Below the pieces are notes generated by a model. It searched no databases. It had not been told where the DNA came from and saw only the letters and a list, made by a program, of their open reading frames with translations. From CAVVNN01 sp963749605 (GTDB lineage: Bacteria > Actinomycetota > Thermoleophilia > Solirubrobacterales > 70-9), in assembly GCA_963749605.1 (NCBI GenBank), contig CAVVNN010000002.1, forward strand, positions 248,001 through 312,000: a stretch of DNA of 64,000 bases, read 5' to 3'. The translations under genes were made by a program, and so were the position numbers. Below are positions 19,184 to 30,841 of this stretch, in pieces (positions within the stretch are counted from its first letter, which is position 1; every line of letters begins with the position of its first letter).

Positions 19184-19794
19184 TGGCCTCGCGCGCGGCG
19201 AGGGGGAGCGAGGAGCGGCTCGGGGCCGAGTTCTTCGATCGCTCGGTGCATGAGGTGGCCCGTGAGCTGATCGGCTGCCGTCTCTTTTACGGCGGCTGCG
19301 GCGGGATCGTGGTCGAGACCGAGAGCTACGAGCGCGACGACCCAGCCTGTCACGCCTATGCCGGCCTCACCGAGCGCACCGAGGTTCTCTTCGGACCGCC
19401 CGGGCGCGCCTACGTCTACCTCTCCTACGGCATCCACAGCCTGCTCAACGCGGTCGCCGAGCCCGAGGGCGACGCGGCCGCTGTGCTGATCCGGGCGTTG
19501 GAGCCAAGCGCGGGCCTGGAGCAGATGCGCGCCCGGCGCGGCGGCCGTCCCGACCACGAGCTCTGCTCGGGCCCGGGCAAGCTGACCGAGGCGCTCGGCG
19601 TCGGCCTCGACGCCAACGGCTCCGACCTCGGCAGCGATCCCTTCCTGCTGCTGCCGCCAGATCAGAGCTGGCTCGCAGAGGTCGTCACCGGGCCCAGGAT
19701 CGGCATCACGAAAGCGGTCGAGCGGCACTGGCGCTTCTGCGCGGCCGGGAACCCAAACGTCTCCAGGCCTCGCCCAACACCGGGGCGCGGCTAG
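19183..19794 (+). CDS. mpg: 3-methyladenine DNA glycosylase (AAG/MPG family)
   Basis: Base-excision repair glycosylase removing alkylated purines, 203 residues. Shows FFDRSVHEVARELIGCRL, VVETESYERDDPACHAYAGLTERTEVLFGPPGRAYVYLSYGIHSLLN, VLIRALEP, and the GPGKLTEALGV loop, all typical of the family. The GTG start overlaps the argH TAG by one base. The stop TAG lies in CTAG, shared with the stop of the convergent PBP gene. Confidence 0.9.
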   Translation: MASRAARGSEERLGAEFFDRSVHEVARELIGCRLFYGGCGGIVVETESYERDDPACHAYAGLTERTEVLFGPPGRAYVYLSYGIHSLLNAVAEPEGDAAAVLIRALEPSAGLEQMRARRGGRPDHELCSGPGKLTEALGVGLDANGSDLGSDPFLLLPPDQSWLAEVVTGPRIGITKAVERHWRFCAAGNPNVSRPRPTPGRG

Positions 19795-21977
19795 CCGGCC
19801 GTTACGCCACCGCCCGTGCCGCCGCCGCTGGGCGCTGGGGTCGCCGGTTCGGCCGGGGCCGGGGCCGATTCGGCTTCTTCGGCCGGTTCCTTCGGTTCGG
19901 GGGCCTTGGATTCGGTCGATTCGCTCGGCGCCCGTTCCGTTGTGGTCGATGGAGCGGGCGGCACATAGGTCGAGCCGCGGGAGGCATGGCCCCTGCCCTT
20001 TTCCGCCGCCCGTTCGGACTTGATCTGCTCCCAGGCGCTGATCACGCTGGCCCAGATCAGCGCAGGGAAGGTCCCGCCCATCACCGGGCCGCCGTTGAAG
20101 AGGGTCGTCATCGGCGTCGTCGTGTCGGCGTAGCCCACCCAGACGCAGGCGGTCACGTCGGAGATCCCACCGCAGAACCAGGCGTCCCCGTTGTTCTCGG
20201 TGGTGCCGGTCTTCCCCCACTGGCCGGAGGCGCCGATGTTGGCGTGGGTGCCGGTGCCGCTGCTGACCACGGTTTCGAGGATGCTCTTCGCCTCGTGAGC
20301 CACCCCCGACGAAATCACCTGGGTGTGGGTCGGATCGTTGCTGCCGCCCTTGATCGCGTGGTCGGCCTTGTCGGTGACCTTGGTGTAGGCGACGGGGCTG
20401 TCGCCGGGGCGTGGCGCCAGCGTGCCGCTGACGCGGTCCCCGCCGTTGGCGATGGTCGAGTAGGCGTAGGTCCAGCCGACCGGGGTCACCCCGTCCTTCA
20501 ACCCTCCCAGGACCATTGCCGGGTTGGTCGAGATCGGGTCGGCGTATCCCATCTTGTGAATGGTCGCGGCGATCGAGCGGGTGCGATCGTGGATCGTCTT
20601 GCCCTTCAGGCCTTCCAGCGCCAGCTGGGAGTAGATCGAGTTGTCCGAGTAGGTGGTCGCGCAGACGATGTCGCAGGATCCGAGGTAGGAGCCTTCGTCG
20701 TTGTGCACTTCGAAAGTTTCCTGGCCGTGTTTGCCGAAGTGGAAGACCTGCGGCGCCGATTCGTAGACGGTGTACGGAGAGATTCCCTCTTCGAGGGCGG
20801 TGACCAGCTCGAACGGCTTGATCGAGGAGCCGGGCTGGCGGTGGCCCTGGGTCGCCAGGTTGAAGGGCTTGGTTTCGAAGTCCGGCCCTCCGACCATCGC
20901 CTTGACGCCGGCGTTGCGGTTGTCGAGCACCACCACCGAGGCGGTCGCGGGCGAGTAGCCGAGGTAGGAGTTGACCGCTTCTTCGGCCGCCGCCTGGAGC
21001 TTCAGGTCAAGCGTCGCCTTCACCTTGAGCCCGCCGAAGAAAGCTTTGGCGGCGCCGTAGCGTTCGACCAGCTGCTGGCGCAACCAGGCGGTGAAGTAGG
21101 GGGCCTTCGAGTCGAACTTCGGCGGTTCTATGTCGCTGGGGGCGGGTAACGCCTGCTTGGTCCCTTCGTCGAACTGCTCCCTGGTGATGTATCCCTGTTC
21201 GTACATCTTTTCCAGCACCAGGTTGCGGCGGCCGAGAGCGTTTTCGGGGTAGGCCTTGGGGTCGTATGCCGAGGGCGAGGCGATGATCGCCGCCAGCGTC
21301 GCCGCCTCCCAGGGCTCCAGCACCGAAGCGCAGGGCTCGGTCGGCGTCCCGCAGCCGGGGTGCGCCTTGCCGAAGTAGGTCCTCGCGGCGGCCTCGATCC
21401 CGTAGGCCCCCTCGCCGAAGTAGATCGTGTTCAGGTACTCGGTGAGGATCTTGTCCTTGCTCCAGTGGTGCTCCAGCCGGTAGGCGAGCGCCGCCTCGCG
21501 GAACTTCTCGAAGACCGTGCGGCTGCTCTGCGCGGCGAGCGCGTTCTTGACGAACTGCTCGGTGATCGTCGAAGCGCCCTGGACGGCGCTCTGGCTGAGG
21601 ATGTCCCTGACCAACGCGCGCCCTATGCCCTGGAAGTCGACGCCGTTGTGTTCGTAGAAGCGCGAGTCCTCGATCGAGACCACGGCATTCTTGACGTTTG
21701 GGGAGATCTGGCCCGAGTTGAGCAGGATCTTGTTCTGGTCGCTGGTCAGGGTGCCGATCGGTTCGCCGTTGGCGTCCACGACCTCGCTGTTCTTGGAGGC
21801 CTTGTACTGGGCGAAGTTGTAGATCGCCGGCAGGTCCTGGGAGACCGCCATCATCATCCCGAAGACCGTCGAAACGAGTGCGAGGACGCCGAGGCCGAGC
21901 AGGACGAAGAGCACGCGCAGCTTCTTCAGGCGTGGCTTGGTGCGTTTGCCCGCCAAGAGGAGGCGGCAGTCTAGCAT
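19791..21977 (-). CDS. class A penicillin-binding protein (glycosyltransferase/transpeptidase)
   Basis: Bifunctional peptidoglycan synthase of about 728 residues. Basic N-terminus, one TM helix (about 20-42), then a GT51 domain with EDSRFYEHNGVD, GASTITEQFVKN and the EYLNTIYFGEGAYGIEAAA motif. The transpeptidase domain has SSIKPFEL (nucleophilic Ser, SxxK), SDNSIYSQ (SxN) and WGKTGTTENNGDAWF (KTG). The last 70 residues are a Pro/Glu/Ala/Ser-rich tail ending Gly-rich. The start is uncertain: ATG at 21977 is 7 bp from the tyrS ATG, and a TTG at 21956 lies 11 nt behind TAGACT. The Cys near the start follows only a few residues, so it is not a lipobox. Confidence 0.9.
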   Translation of the reverse strand: MLDCRLLLAGKRTKPRLKKLRVLFVLLGLGVLALVSTVFGMMMAVSQDLPAIYNFAQYKASKNSEVVDANGEPIGTLTSDQNKILLNSGQISPNVKNAVVSIEDSRFYEHNGVDFQGIGRALVRDILSQSAVQGASTITEQFVKNALAAQSSRTVFEKFREAALAYRLEHHWSKDKILTEYLNTIYFGEGAYGIEAAARTYFGKAHPGCGTPTEPCASVLEPWEAATLAAIIASPSAYDPKAYPENALGRRNLVLEKMYEQGYITREQFDEGTKQALPAPSDIEPPKFDSKAPYFTAWLRQQLVERYGAAKAFFGGLKVKATLDLKLQAAAEEAVNSYLGYSPATASVVVLDNRNAGVKAMVGGPDFETKPFNLATQGHRQPGSSIKPFELVTALEEGISPYTVYESAPQVFHFGKHGQETFEVHNDEGSYLGSCDIVCATTYSDNSIYSQLALEGLKGKTIHDRTRSIAATIHKMGYADPISTNPAMVLGGLKDGVTPVGWTYAYSTIANGGDRVSGTLAPRPGDSPVAYTKVTDKADHAIKGGSNDPTHTQVISSGVAHEAKSILETVVSSGTGTHANIGASGQWGKTGTTENNGDAWFCGGISDVTACVWVGYADTTTPMTTLFNGGPVMGGTFPALIWASVISAWEQIKSERAAEKGRGHASRGSTYVPPAPSTTTERAPSESTESKAPEPKEPAEEAESAPAPAEPATPAPSGGGTGGGVTAG

Positions 21978-21984
21978 TCGACGA
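21968..21984. promoter_or_regulatory. overlapping divergent -10 boxes of the PBP gene and tyrS
   Basis: On the plus strand TAGCAT (21972-21977) lies 7 nt before the tyrS ATG. On the minus strand TAGACT (21973-21968) faces the PBP gene. The two share the CTAG core, so polymerase could occupy only one at a time. Confidence 0.4.
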
Positions 21985-23148
21985 ATGGCGGACCTGACGC
22001 GCAACGCGGTCGACGTGCTGCCGGCGGGAATGCTCGAGGAGCAGCTCTCCGCCGGCCGCCCACTGCGCGTGAAGCTCGGGATCGACCCGACCACGGCCGA
22101 CATCCATCTCGGCCACACCGTCGTTCTGGAGAAGCTGCGCGAGTTCCAGCAGGCCGGCCACACCGTCGTCCTCATCATCGGCGACTTCACCGCACGGGTC
22201 GGCGACCCCAGCGGGCGATCGGCCCAGCGCCCGCTTCCCTCGCCCGAGGAGATCGAGGCCAACGCGGCCACCTACCAGGAGCAGGCGTTCAAGCTGCTCG
22301 ACCGCGAGCGCACCGAGGTCCGCTTCAACAGCGAGTGGCTGCGGATGGAGCCCGAGGCCTTGCTGGGGTTGCTGGCCCGGACCACCGTCGCCCGCCTACT
22401 TGAGCGCGACGACTTCCAGAAGCGGCTGGCGGCGGGGACGCCGATCGCGGCGCTGGAGTTGCTCTATCCGCTGCTGCAGGGCTACGACTCGGTTGCGATC
22501 GAGGCCGACGTCGAGCTGGGGGGGACCGACCAGAAGTTCAACCTGCTCTTCGCCCGCGACATCCAGGCGGCCTATGGCCAGAAGCCACAGTCGATCCTGA
22601 CGATGCCGATCCTGGTCGGGATCGAGGGTGTGCAGAAGATGAGCAAGTCCCTGGGCAACTACGTCGGCGTCACCGACGCTCCCGAGGAGATGTTCGGTCG
22701 CCTGATGCGGATTCCCGACGAGGCCATGCCCAGCTACTACCGATTGCTGCTCAGCTCCGACATGCCCGAGGGCGTGCCTCCGAACGAGGCCAAGCGCGAG
22801 CTGGGGCGGTGCATCGTCGAGCGCTTTCATGACGCCGAGGCCGCCCGCGCCGCCGAGGAGCACTTCGACCGGCTCTTCGTGCAACGCACGGCGCCCGAGG
22901 AGGTCGAGGAGGTCGATCTGGAGCCCTTCCTCGGCGGTGAGAACGGCAGCGTCCACCTGCCGCTGCTGCTGGCGGGCGCCTTCGGGATCAGCTCCAGCGA
23001 GGGGCGGCGGTTGATCAAGCAGGGGGGCGTGAAGCTGGACGGGGAGCCGATCCCGGCCGACACCCTCGACCTCGACCCCGCCGCCCTCGACGGCAGGGTC
23101 CTGCAGGCCGGCAAGCGCCGCTTTCGCCGCCTGCGTGGGGCGGCCTAG
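21985..23148 (+). CDS. tyrS: tyrosyl-tRNA synthetase
   Basis: Class I aminoacyl-tRNA synthetase, 387 residues. The HIGH-like motif reads HLGH in TTADIHLGHTVVLEKL, and the KMSKS motif is intact (VQKMSKSLGNYVGV). LLYPLLQGYDSV and ELGGTDQKFNLL form the tyrosine pocket. The C-terminal S4-like RNA-binding domain (ISSSEGRRLIKQGGVKLDGE) is present. The wider-spaced, shorter form resembles the TyrZ type rather than the E. coli-like TyrS. Start chosen at 21985 (MADLTRNAV). The stop overlaps the putative -35 of the rRNA promoter. Confidence 0.93.
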   Translation: MADLTRNAVDVLPAGMLEEQLSAGRPLRVKLGIDPTTADIHLGHTVVLEKLREFQQAGHTVVLIIGDFTARVGDPSGRSAQRPLPSPEEIEANAATYQEQAFKLLDRERTEVRFNSEWLRMEPEALLGLLARTTVARLLERDDFQKRLAAGTPIAALELLYPLLQGYDSVAIEADVELGGTDQKFNLLFARDIQAAYGQKPQSILTMPILVGIEGVQKMSKSLGNYVGVTDAPEEMFGRLMRIPDEAMPSYYRLLLSSDMPEGVPPNEAKRELGRCIVERFHDAEAARAAEEHFDRLFVQRTAPEEVEEVDLEPFLGGENGSVHLPLLLAGAFGISSSEGRRLIKQGGVKLDGEPIPADTLDLDPAALDGRVLQAGKRRFRRLRGAA

Positions 23149-23174
23149 TCAAAGCGCCGCCACAGCGCTATACT
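23146..23174 (+). promoter_or_regulatory. rRNA operon promoter
   Basis: TAGTCA (23146-23151), a 17-bp spacer and TATACT (23169-23174), the best sigma-70-like pair in the gap between tyrS and 16S. The -35 begins on the tyrS stop codon. It is about 250 bp before the mature 16S end. Confidence 0.45.
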
Positions 23175-23256
23175 CCCGCGTCCTTCCGGGGCTGGCCCGT
23201 GCCTGCTCCGTGCGTGAATAGCGGCGAGACCCGTCGCGAAGGCGCAGCGGTCTTTG

Positions 23257-23271
23257 AAAACTGAGCAGCGT
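23257..23271 (+). other. left arm of the 16S precursor processing stem
   Basis: AAAACTGAGCAGCGT is perfectly complementary to ACGCTGCTCAGTTTT at 25024-25038 behind the 16S gene. Together they would enclose the 16S precursor in the helix cut by RNase III. Confidence 0.7.
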
Positions 23272-23424
23272 GCACTCCGTGGGCCCTCGGGCCTGCGGAT
23301 TGTTTGAGCCCGATCCACTCGGCGCGCCAGCGCGTCGGGTGGTCTGATTTACCCGTCATGCCGGTCACCGAGTATGTGTGCGCGGTGGCCAGCCAGGCAT
23401 GGCATCTCTTTGTGAGAAGTACCC

Positions 23425-24969
<1,545 letters not shown>

Positions 24970-25023
24970 CTAGGGAGACCTAGAACGTCGACCGGGCTCC
25001 CCGTTGGCTTTGCGCCAACGGGA

Positions 25024-25038
25024 ACGCTGCTCAGTTTT
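25024..25038 (+). other. right arm of the 16S processing stem
   Basis: ACGCTGCTCAGTTTT, a 15-nt exact complement of 23257-23271. Confidence 0.7.
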
Positions 25039-25077
25039 GAGAGACCGCCGGCGGAAGCACTCCGTCGTGTGCGCCTC

Positions 25078-25102
25078 GGTGGACCTTGAAAACTGCACAA
25101 GG
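25078..25102 (+). other. left arm of the 23S processing stem
   Basis: Pairs with 28184-28208 over about 25 nt with two mismatches; the core CTTGAAAACTGCACAAG is an exact match. Confidence 0.7.
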
Positions 25103-25164
25103 CCAATATGGGTATTTAATTTGCGATCCGGACACTTATCCTTAGGTGTGCGGGTCGTATCACC

Positions 25165-28163
<2,999 letters not shown>

Positions 28164-28183
28164 ATTTATTACTTGCTCTGAGG

Positions 28184-28208
28184 TCTTGTGCAGTTTTCAA
28201 GCTCCACC
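28184..28208 (+). other. right arm of the 23S processing stem
   Basis: Contains CTTGTGCAGTTTTCAAG, the exact complement of the arm at 25078-25102. Confidence 0.7.
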
Positions 28209-28226
28209 GGGGCGGTCTCGCAAATT

Positions 28227-28343
28227 TCCGGTGGCGCATGGCGAGGGGGAGACACCTCTTCCCATTCCGAACAGAGCAGTTAAGCCCCTCAGCGCCGATG
28301 GTACTTGGAGGGCAACCTCCTGGGAGAGTAGGTCGCCGCCGGT
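28227..28343 (+). rRNA. rrf: 5S ribosomal RNA
   Basis: About 117 nt. The terminal helix pairs CCGGTGGCG with CGCCGCCGG (one G-U). The loop segments CCCATTCCGAACAGAGCAGTTAAGCC and GGGAGAGTAGGTCGC are typical. It follows 23S directly in the same operon. Confidence 0.95.
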
Positions 28344-28347
28344 TCTT

Positions 28348-29538
28348 CTACCTCTTCGAGCCCGACCCGACCGGTCGGGCTCGATTTGGTTTCAGAGCTC
28401 CGTCCAGGAAGGTCCGTAGGCGCTGTTCGTACAGCGAAGGGTCCACGTTCCAGCTCTGGGTGTGGCCAGCCTTGGATACTCGGTAGTAGGTGACCCAGCG
28501 CGGCAGCTCTTCGGCGAAGTCGTCGCTGGTCGCGATCGGGACGACGTGATCTTCGGTGCCGTGGAAAAGAAGGATCGGCAGATGGAAGTCCTCGGGGTGC
28601 TGGAGCGCATCGAGGCTGCTCCAGTCCGTGCCGATGCGCGCATCGATAGCCCACTCGACGGGTAGCGCCGCGAAGCCGGGAAGACCCATGCGTTCGGCGT
28701 TGAATTCGAGGATCGATTCCCAATCAAGGGCCGGTGCGTCGAGGACGAGCGCGGCGACGCGATCGGAGAGGGGCGATCTCTCCATGAACTGGGAGATGAG
28801 AGCGCCGCCCATCGAGTAACCGATCAGAACCAGGCGGCTGGCGCCGTGGCGAAGCGCGTAGCGGGCGGCGGCGGCAAGGTCTTCCCATTCTGTCTGACCT
28901 TGATGGTGAAGGCCGTCTGGGCTCTCGGGGGCCCCGAGGTCGTCGCGGTAGGAAATCAGGAGGGAGGGAAGCCCGGCGCGACGCAGCGCCGGGGCGATCC
29001 GCAAGCCAACCTCGCGGTCGTCGTTGATGCCATGCACGACGATTGCCCAGGTTGGAGCTTTGCCGGGGGTCAGCCAGGCGGGCATCGGCCCGAGCTCGTC
29101 GGGCACGACGATAGACCTGAACGGAAGCCCGCGGGTTTCGCGCGGATCGCCGGAATACACGCTGCTGTCAAAGCCGGCGTCGACTCCGGGTGCGAGATAG
29201 CCGCGGACGTCACTCAGCCGTCGGGTGACGGTGCTGGCGTCCTCGCTCACTATCGGCCCGGCGATTGCATGCCCGGCCTGCCAGACGAGGCCGTAATAGC
29301 CCGGTCGTTCGGTCGCTTCGGAGCGAGCGAGGGAGATCCGGCCCGGGACCACAGATTCGACGTCGACCTTTTCCGACCACGGCGAATGGTCGGGCACCAG
29401 GACCCTGTCGGAGAAATGCCAGCTGACTGCCGCACCGACCAGCAGGACGGCGATCAGCGCCGCCGCCACTGCGAGGAGCCACCTCCGGCGATACCGCCTT
29501 CGCGAAGTCTCTTCCCCCGCTGGGGACGCGCCATCCAC
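28348..29538 (-). CDS. membrane-anchored alpha/beta hydrolase
   Basis: 396 residues from a GTG start with TAGTCT 6 nt upstream. An Arg-rich N-terminus precedes a TM segment (about 20-42), so the catalytic part is probably outside the membrane. The hydrolase core has IVVHGINDDREVGLRI (oxyanion strand), the nucleophile elbow GYSMGGAL, LLFHGTEDHVVP with the acidic residue, and AGHTQSW with the catalytic His. The substrate is unknown; esterase or lipase-like activity is inferred from the fold. The C-terminal codons (KPNRARPVGSGSKR) are written within the rRNA terminator hairpin. Confidence 0.8.
   Translation of the reverse strand: MDGASPAGEETSRRRYRRRWLLAVAAALIAVLLVGAAVSWHFSDRVLVPDHSPWSEKVDVESVVPGRISLARSEATERPGYYGLVWQAGHAIAGPIVSEDASTVTRRLSDVRGYLAPGVDAGFDSSVYSGDPRETRGLPFRSIVVPDELGPMPAWLTPGKAPTWAIVVHGINDDREVGLRIAPALRRAGLPSLLISYRDDLGAPESPDGLHHQGQTEWEDLAAAARYALRHGASRLVLIGYSMGGALISQFMERSPLSDRVAALVLDAPALDWESILEFNAERMGLPGFAALPVEWAIDARIGTDWSSLDALQHPEDFHLPILLFHGTEDHVVPIATSDDFAEELPRWVTYYRVSKAGHTQSWNVDPSLYEQRLRTFLDGALKPNRARPVGSGSKR
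28357..28383 (+). terminator. rRNA operon terminator
   Basis: A perfect 11-bp stem (CGAGCCCGACC / GGTCGGGCTCG) with a 5-nt loop, followed by ATTTGGTTT. It lies 14 nt after 5S and inside the last codons of the convergent hydrolase gene. Confidence 0.75.
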
Positions 29539-29588
29539 GGCGCAAGACTATGGCGACGCGGCGACGGTGAGGGGACCCCGGTGATGCC

Positions 29589-29789
29589 CTAGCAGCGGAC
29601 CGCGATGCTCCGGTCCGTCGGGCGCCGCCGGCCACCGGACCCTGCGGGTCGGGAGCGGCGACGGGATTGACAGCTCGGCGCAGTTCTCCCAACGGGCTCG
29701 AGCCCGTACTCGCCGAGCGTGGCGAAATCGATCAGCAGGTCAACGGCGTCGGCGAGCCGCCCAGTCAGTGTCGTCTTCGAGTCGAACAT
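29589..29789 (-). CDS. possible small protein, 66 residues
   Basis: The first 33 residues (starting MFDSKTTLTGRLADAV) look like a folded amphipathic helix pair; the rest is Arg/Ser/Pro-rich and resembles an off-frame read. Support comes from position: the ATG is 8 nt behind TAGATT (29803-29798), whose TAG is the stop of the upstream hydrolase gene, the same arrangement seen at four other genes. No family is recognised. It may be truncated by an indel. The remaining space to 29539 shows nothing else. Confidence 0.35.
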   Translation of the reverse strand: MFDSKTTLTGRLADAVDLLIDFATLGEYGLEPVGRTAPSCQSRRRSRPAGSGGRRRPTDRSIAVRC

Positions 29790-29800
29790 GGGTTCGCAAT

Positions 29801-30817
29801 CTACGGGTGCCTTCGGACGGCTCCCCGATTTTGCAGGTGTTCTTGCAACCCATGCCTGGCAGCGTCGTTCGGCGGGGTCTTTGGGCTCTTCGGGGGGACC
29901 GCGAAGCCGAGCACCAGCGCTGCGGTCTCGGCGGGCTTCTCGACGTTGGGCGAATGCCCGGCGCCGGCGATCAGCTTGGTCTTGGCTCCGGGGACGGTCA
30001 CCCGGTATTCGGCAAGCCTGTCGGGCGGGTCGTTGATGATCTGCTCCTCGGCGCCCATCATCACCAGCAGCGGCTTGCCGGTTTCCTTCACCCTCTGGTC
30101 CAGCGACTCTTCCTTGGTGTAGTCGTCAAAGCCCCTGGCGGAGTCGTCGTAGGCGCTGAAGGTCATCCCGTTGACGTCTTCGACGAAGGCGTCGGGTACG
30201 TCGAAGCCGGGCGCGAACGCCACCTGCAACCCCTTCTTCACGGCGAAATCCGGCTTGACTCGCCAGAAGAACTCTCCAATCACCGGGGCGAAACCGAGCT
30301 TGGCGACGAGTCCCAGGTCACCCTCTTCGTGGGTCGGCGGCGTGTCGACGATGACGATGCGGTTGACCAGTCGTGGCGACTGCTGGGCCAAGGCCACGGC
30401 CACGCCGCCGCCAAGCGAGTGGCCGACCACCTCCGCGTCGCGCACCCGAAGCCGGCCCAGCGCCTGTGCGATCAGATCCGCCTGGTTGGGGATCGAGTAG
30501 CCGGAGGCGGGCTTTTCGGACCCGCCGTGACCGAGCAGGTCGATCGCGACCACCCGGTGATCGCGGTCGAGCAGCGGCACCATCTTGTCCCACCAGTCGA
30601 TCGCGCAGGTGAAGCAGTGGATGAGGACGATCGGGCTGGCGTTCCGCGGGCCGTGTTCGACCACCTGGAGATCGCCGCCGGGGAGCTTGAGGATGCGCCC
30701 ACCCGGCTCGGTCACGCTCGCCGGCTTGGTTTCCTGGTCGACGATCAGCGCGTTGAGCCCCAGGAGGACAGCCAGGACGACCACAACGCCGATCAGGATC
30801 TTCCAGCCTCTCCCCAT
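29801..30817 (-). CDS. membrane-anchored alpha/beta hydrolase
   Basis: 338 residues. The N-terminal TM helix (about 6-25) is followed by an alpha/beta hydrolase domain: IVLIHCFTCAIDWWDKMVPLLDRDHRVVAIDLLGHGGSEKP, nucleophile elbow VGHSLGGGVA, LLVMMGAEEQIIND with the acid, and GAGHSPNVEKPAETA with the catalytic His. The oxyanion motif reads HCFTC where HGF is usual. It resembles haloperoxidase/epoxide-hydrolase-type lipase relatives. The start ATG at 30817 has TAGGGT 10 nt upstream, inside the murA promoter region. Confidence 0.8.
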   Translation of the reverse strand: MGRGWKILIGVVVVLAVLLGLNALIVDQETKPASVTEPGGRILKLPGGDLQVVEHGPRNASPIVLIHCFTCAIDWWDKMVPLLDRDHRVVAIDLLGHGGSEKPASGYSIPNQADLIAQALGRLRVRDAEVVGHSLGGGVAVALAQQSPRLVNRIVIVDTPPTHEEGDLGLVAKLGFAPVIGEFFWRVKPDFAVKKGLQVAFAPGFDVPDAFVEDVNGMTFSAYDDSARGFDDYTKEESLDQRVKETGKPLLVMMGAEEQIINDPPDRLAEYRVTVPGAKTKLIAGAGHSPNVEKPAETAALVLGFAVPPKSPKTPPNDAARHGLQEHLQNRGAVRRHP

Positions 30818-30826
30818 GCCGGTCGT

Positions 30827-30841
30827 TACCCTAGCCGAGCC
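30827..30841. promoter_or_regulatory. overlapping divergent -10 boxes of murA and the hydrolase gene
   Basis: Plus-strand TACCCT (30827-30832) lies 9 nt before the murA ATG; minus-strand TAGGGT (30833-30828) lies 10 nt before the hydrolase ATG. They are almost the same base pairs read in both directions. Confidence 0.45.

Larger units (their letters stand above)
24970..25164 (+). other. 16S-23S internal transcribed spacer without tRNA genes
   Basis: The spacer of about 195 nt has no cloverleaf. It holds a 9-bp hairpin (CCCGTTGGC, loop TTTGC, GCCAACGGG, about 25001-25023), the right arm of the 16S processing stem and, at 25078-25102, the left arm of the 23S stem. Ile and Ala tRNA genes, common here in many bacteria, are absent. 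Confidence 0.8.

Noticed and set aside
24970..25164. tRNA-Ile or tRNA-Ala in the rRNA spacer
   Set aside because: No GTTCRANYC arm or paired acceptor stem could be found by eye.
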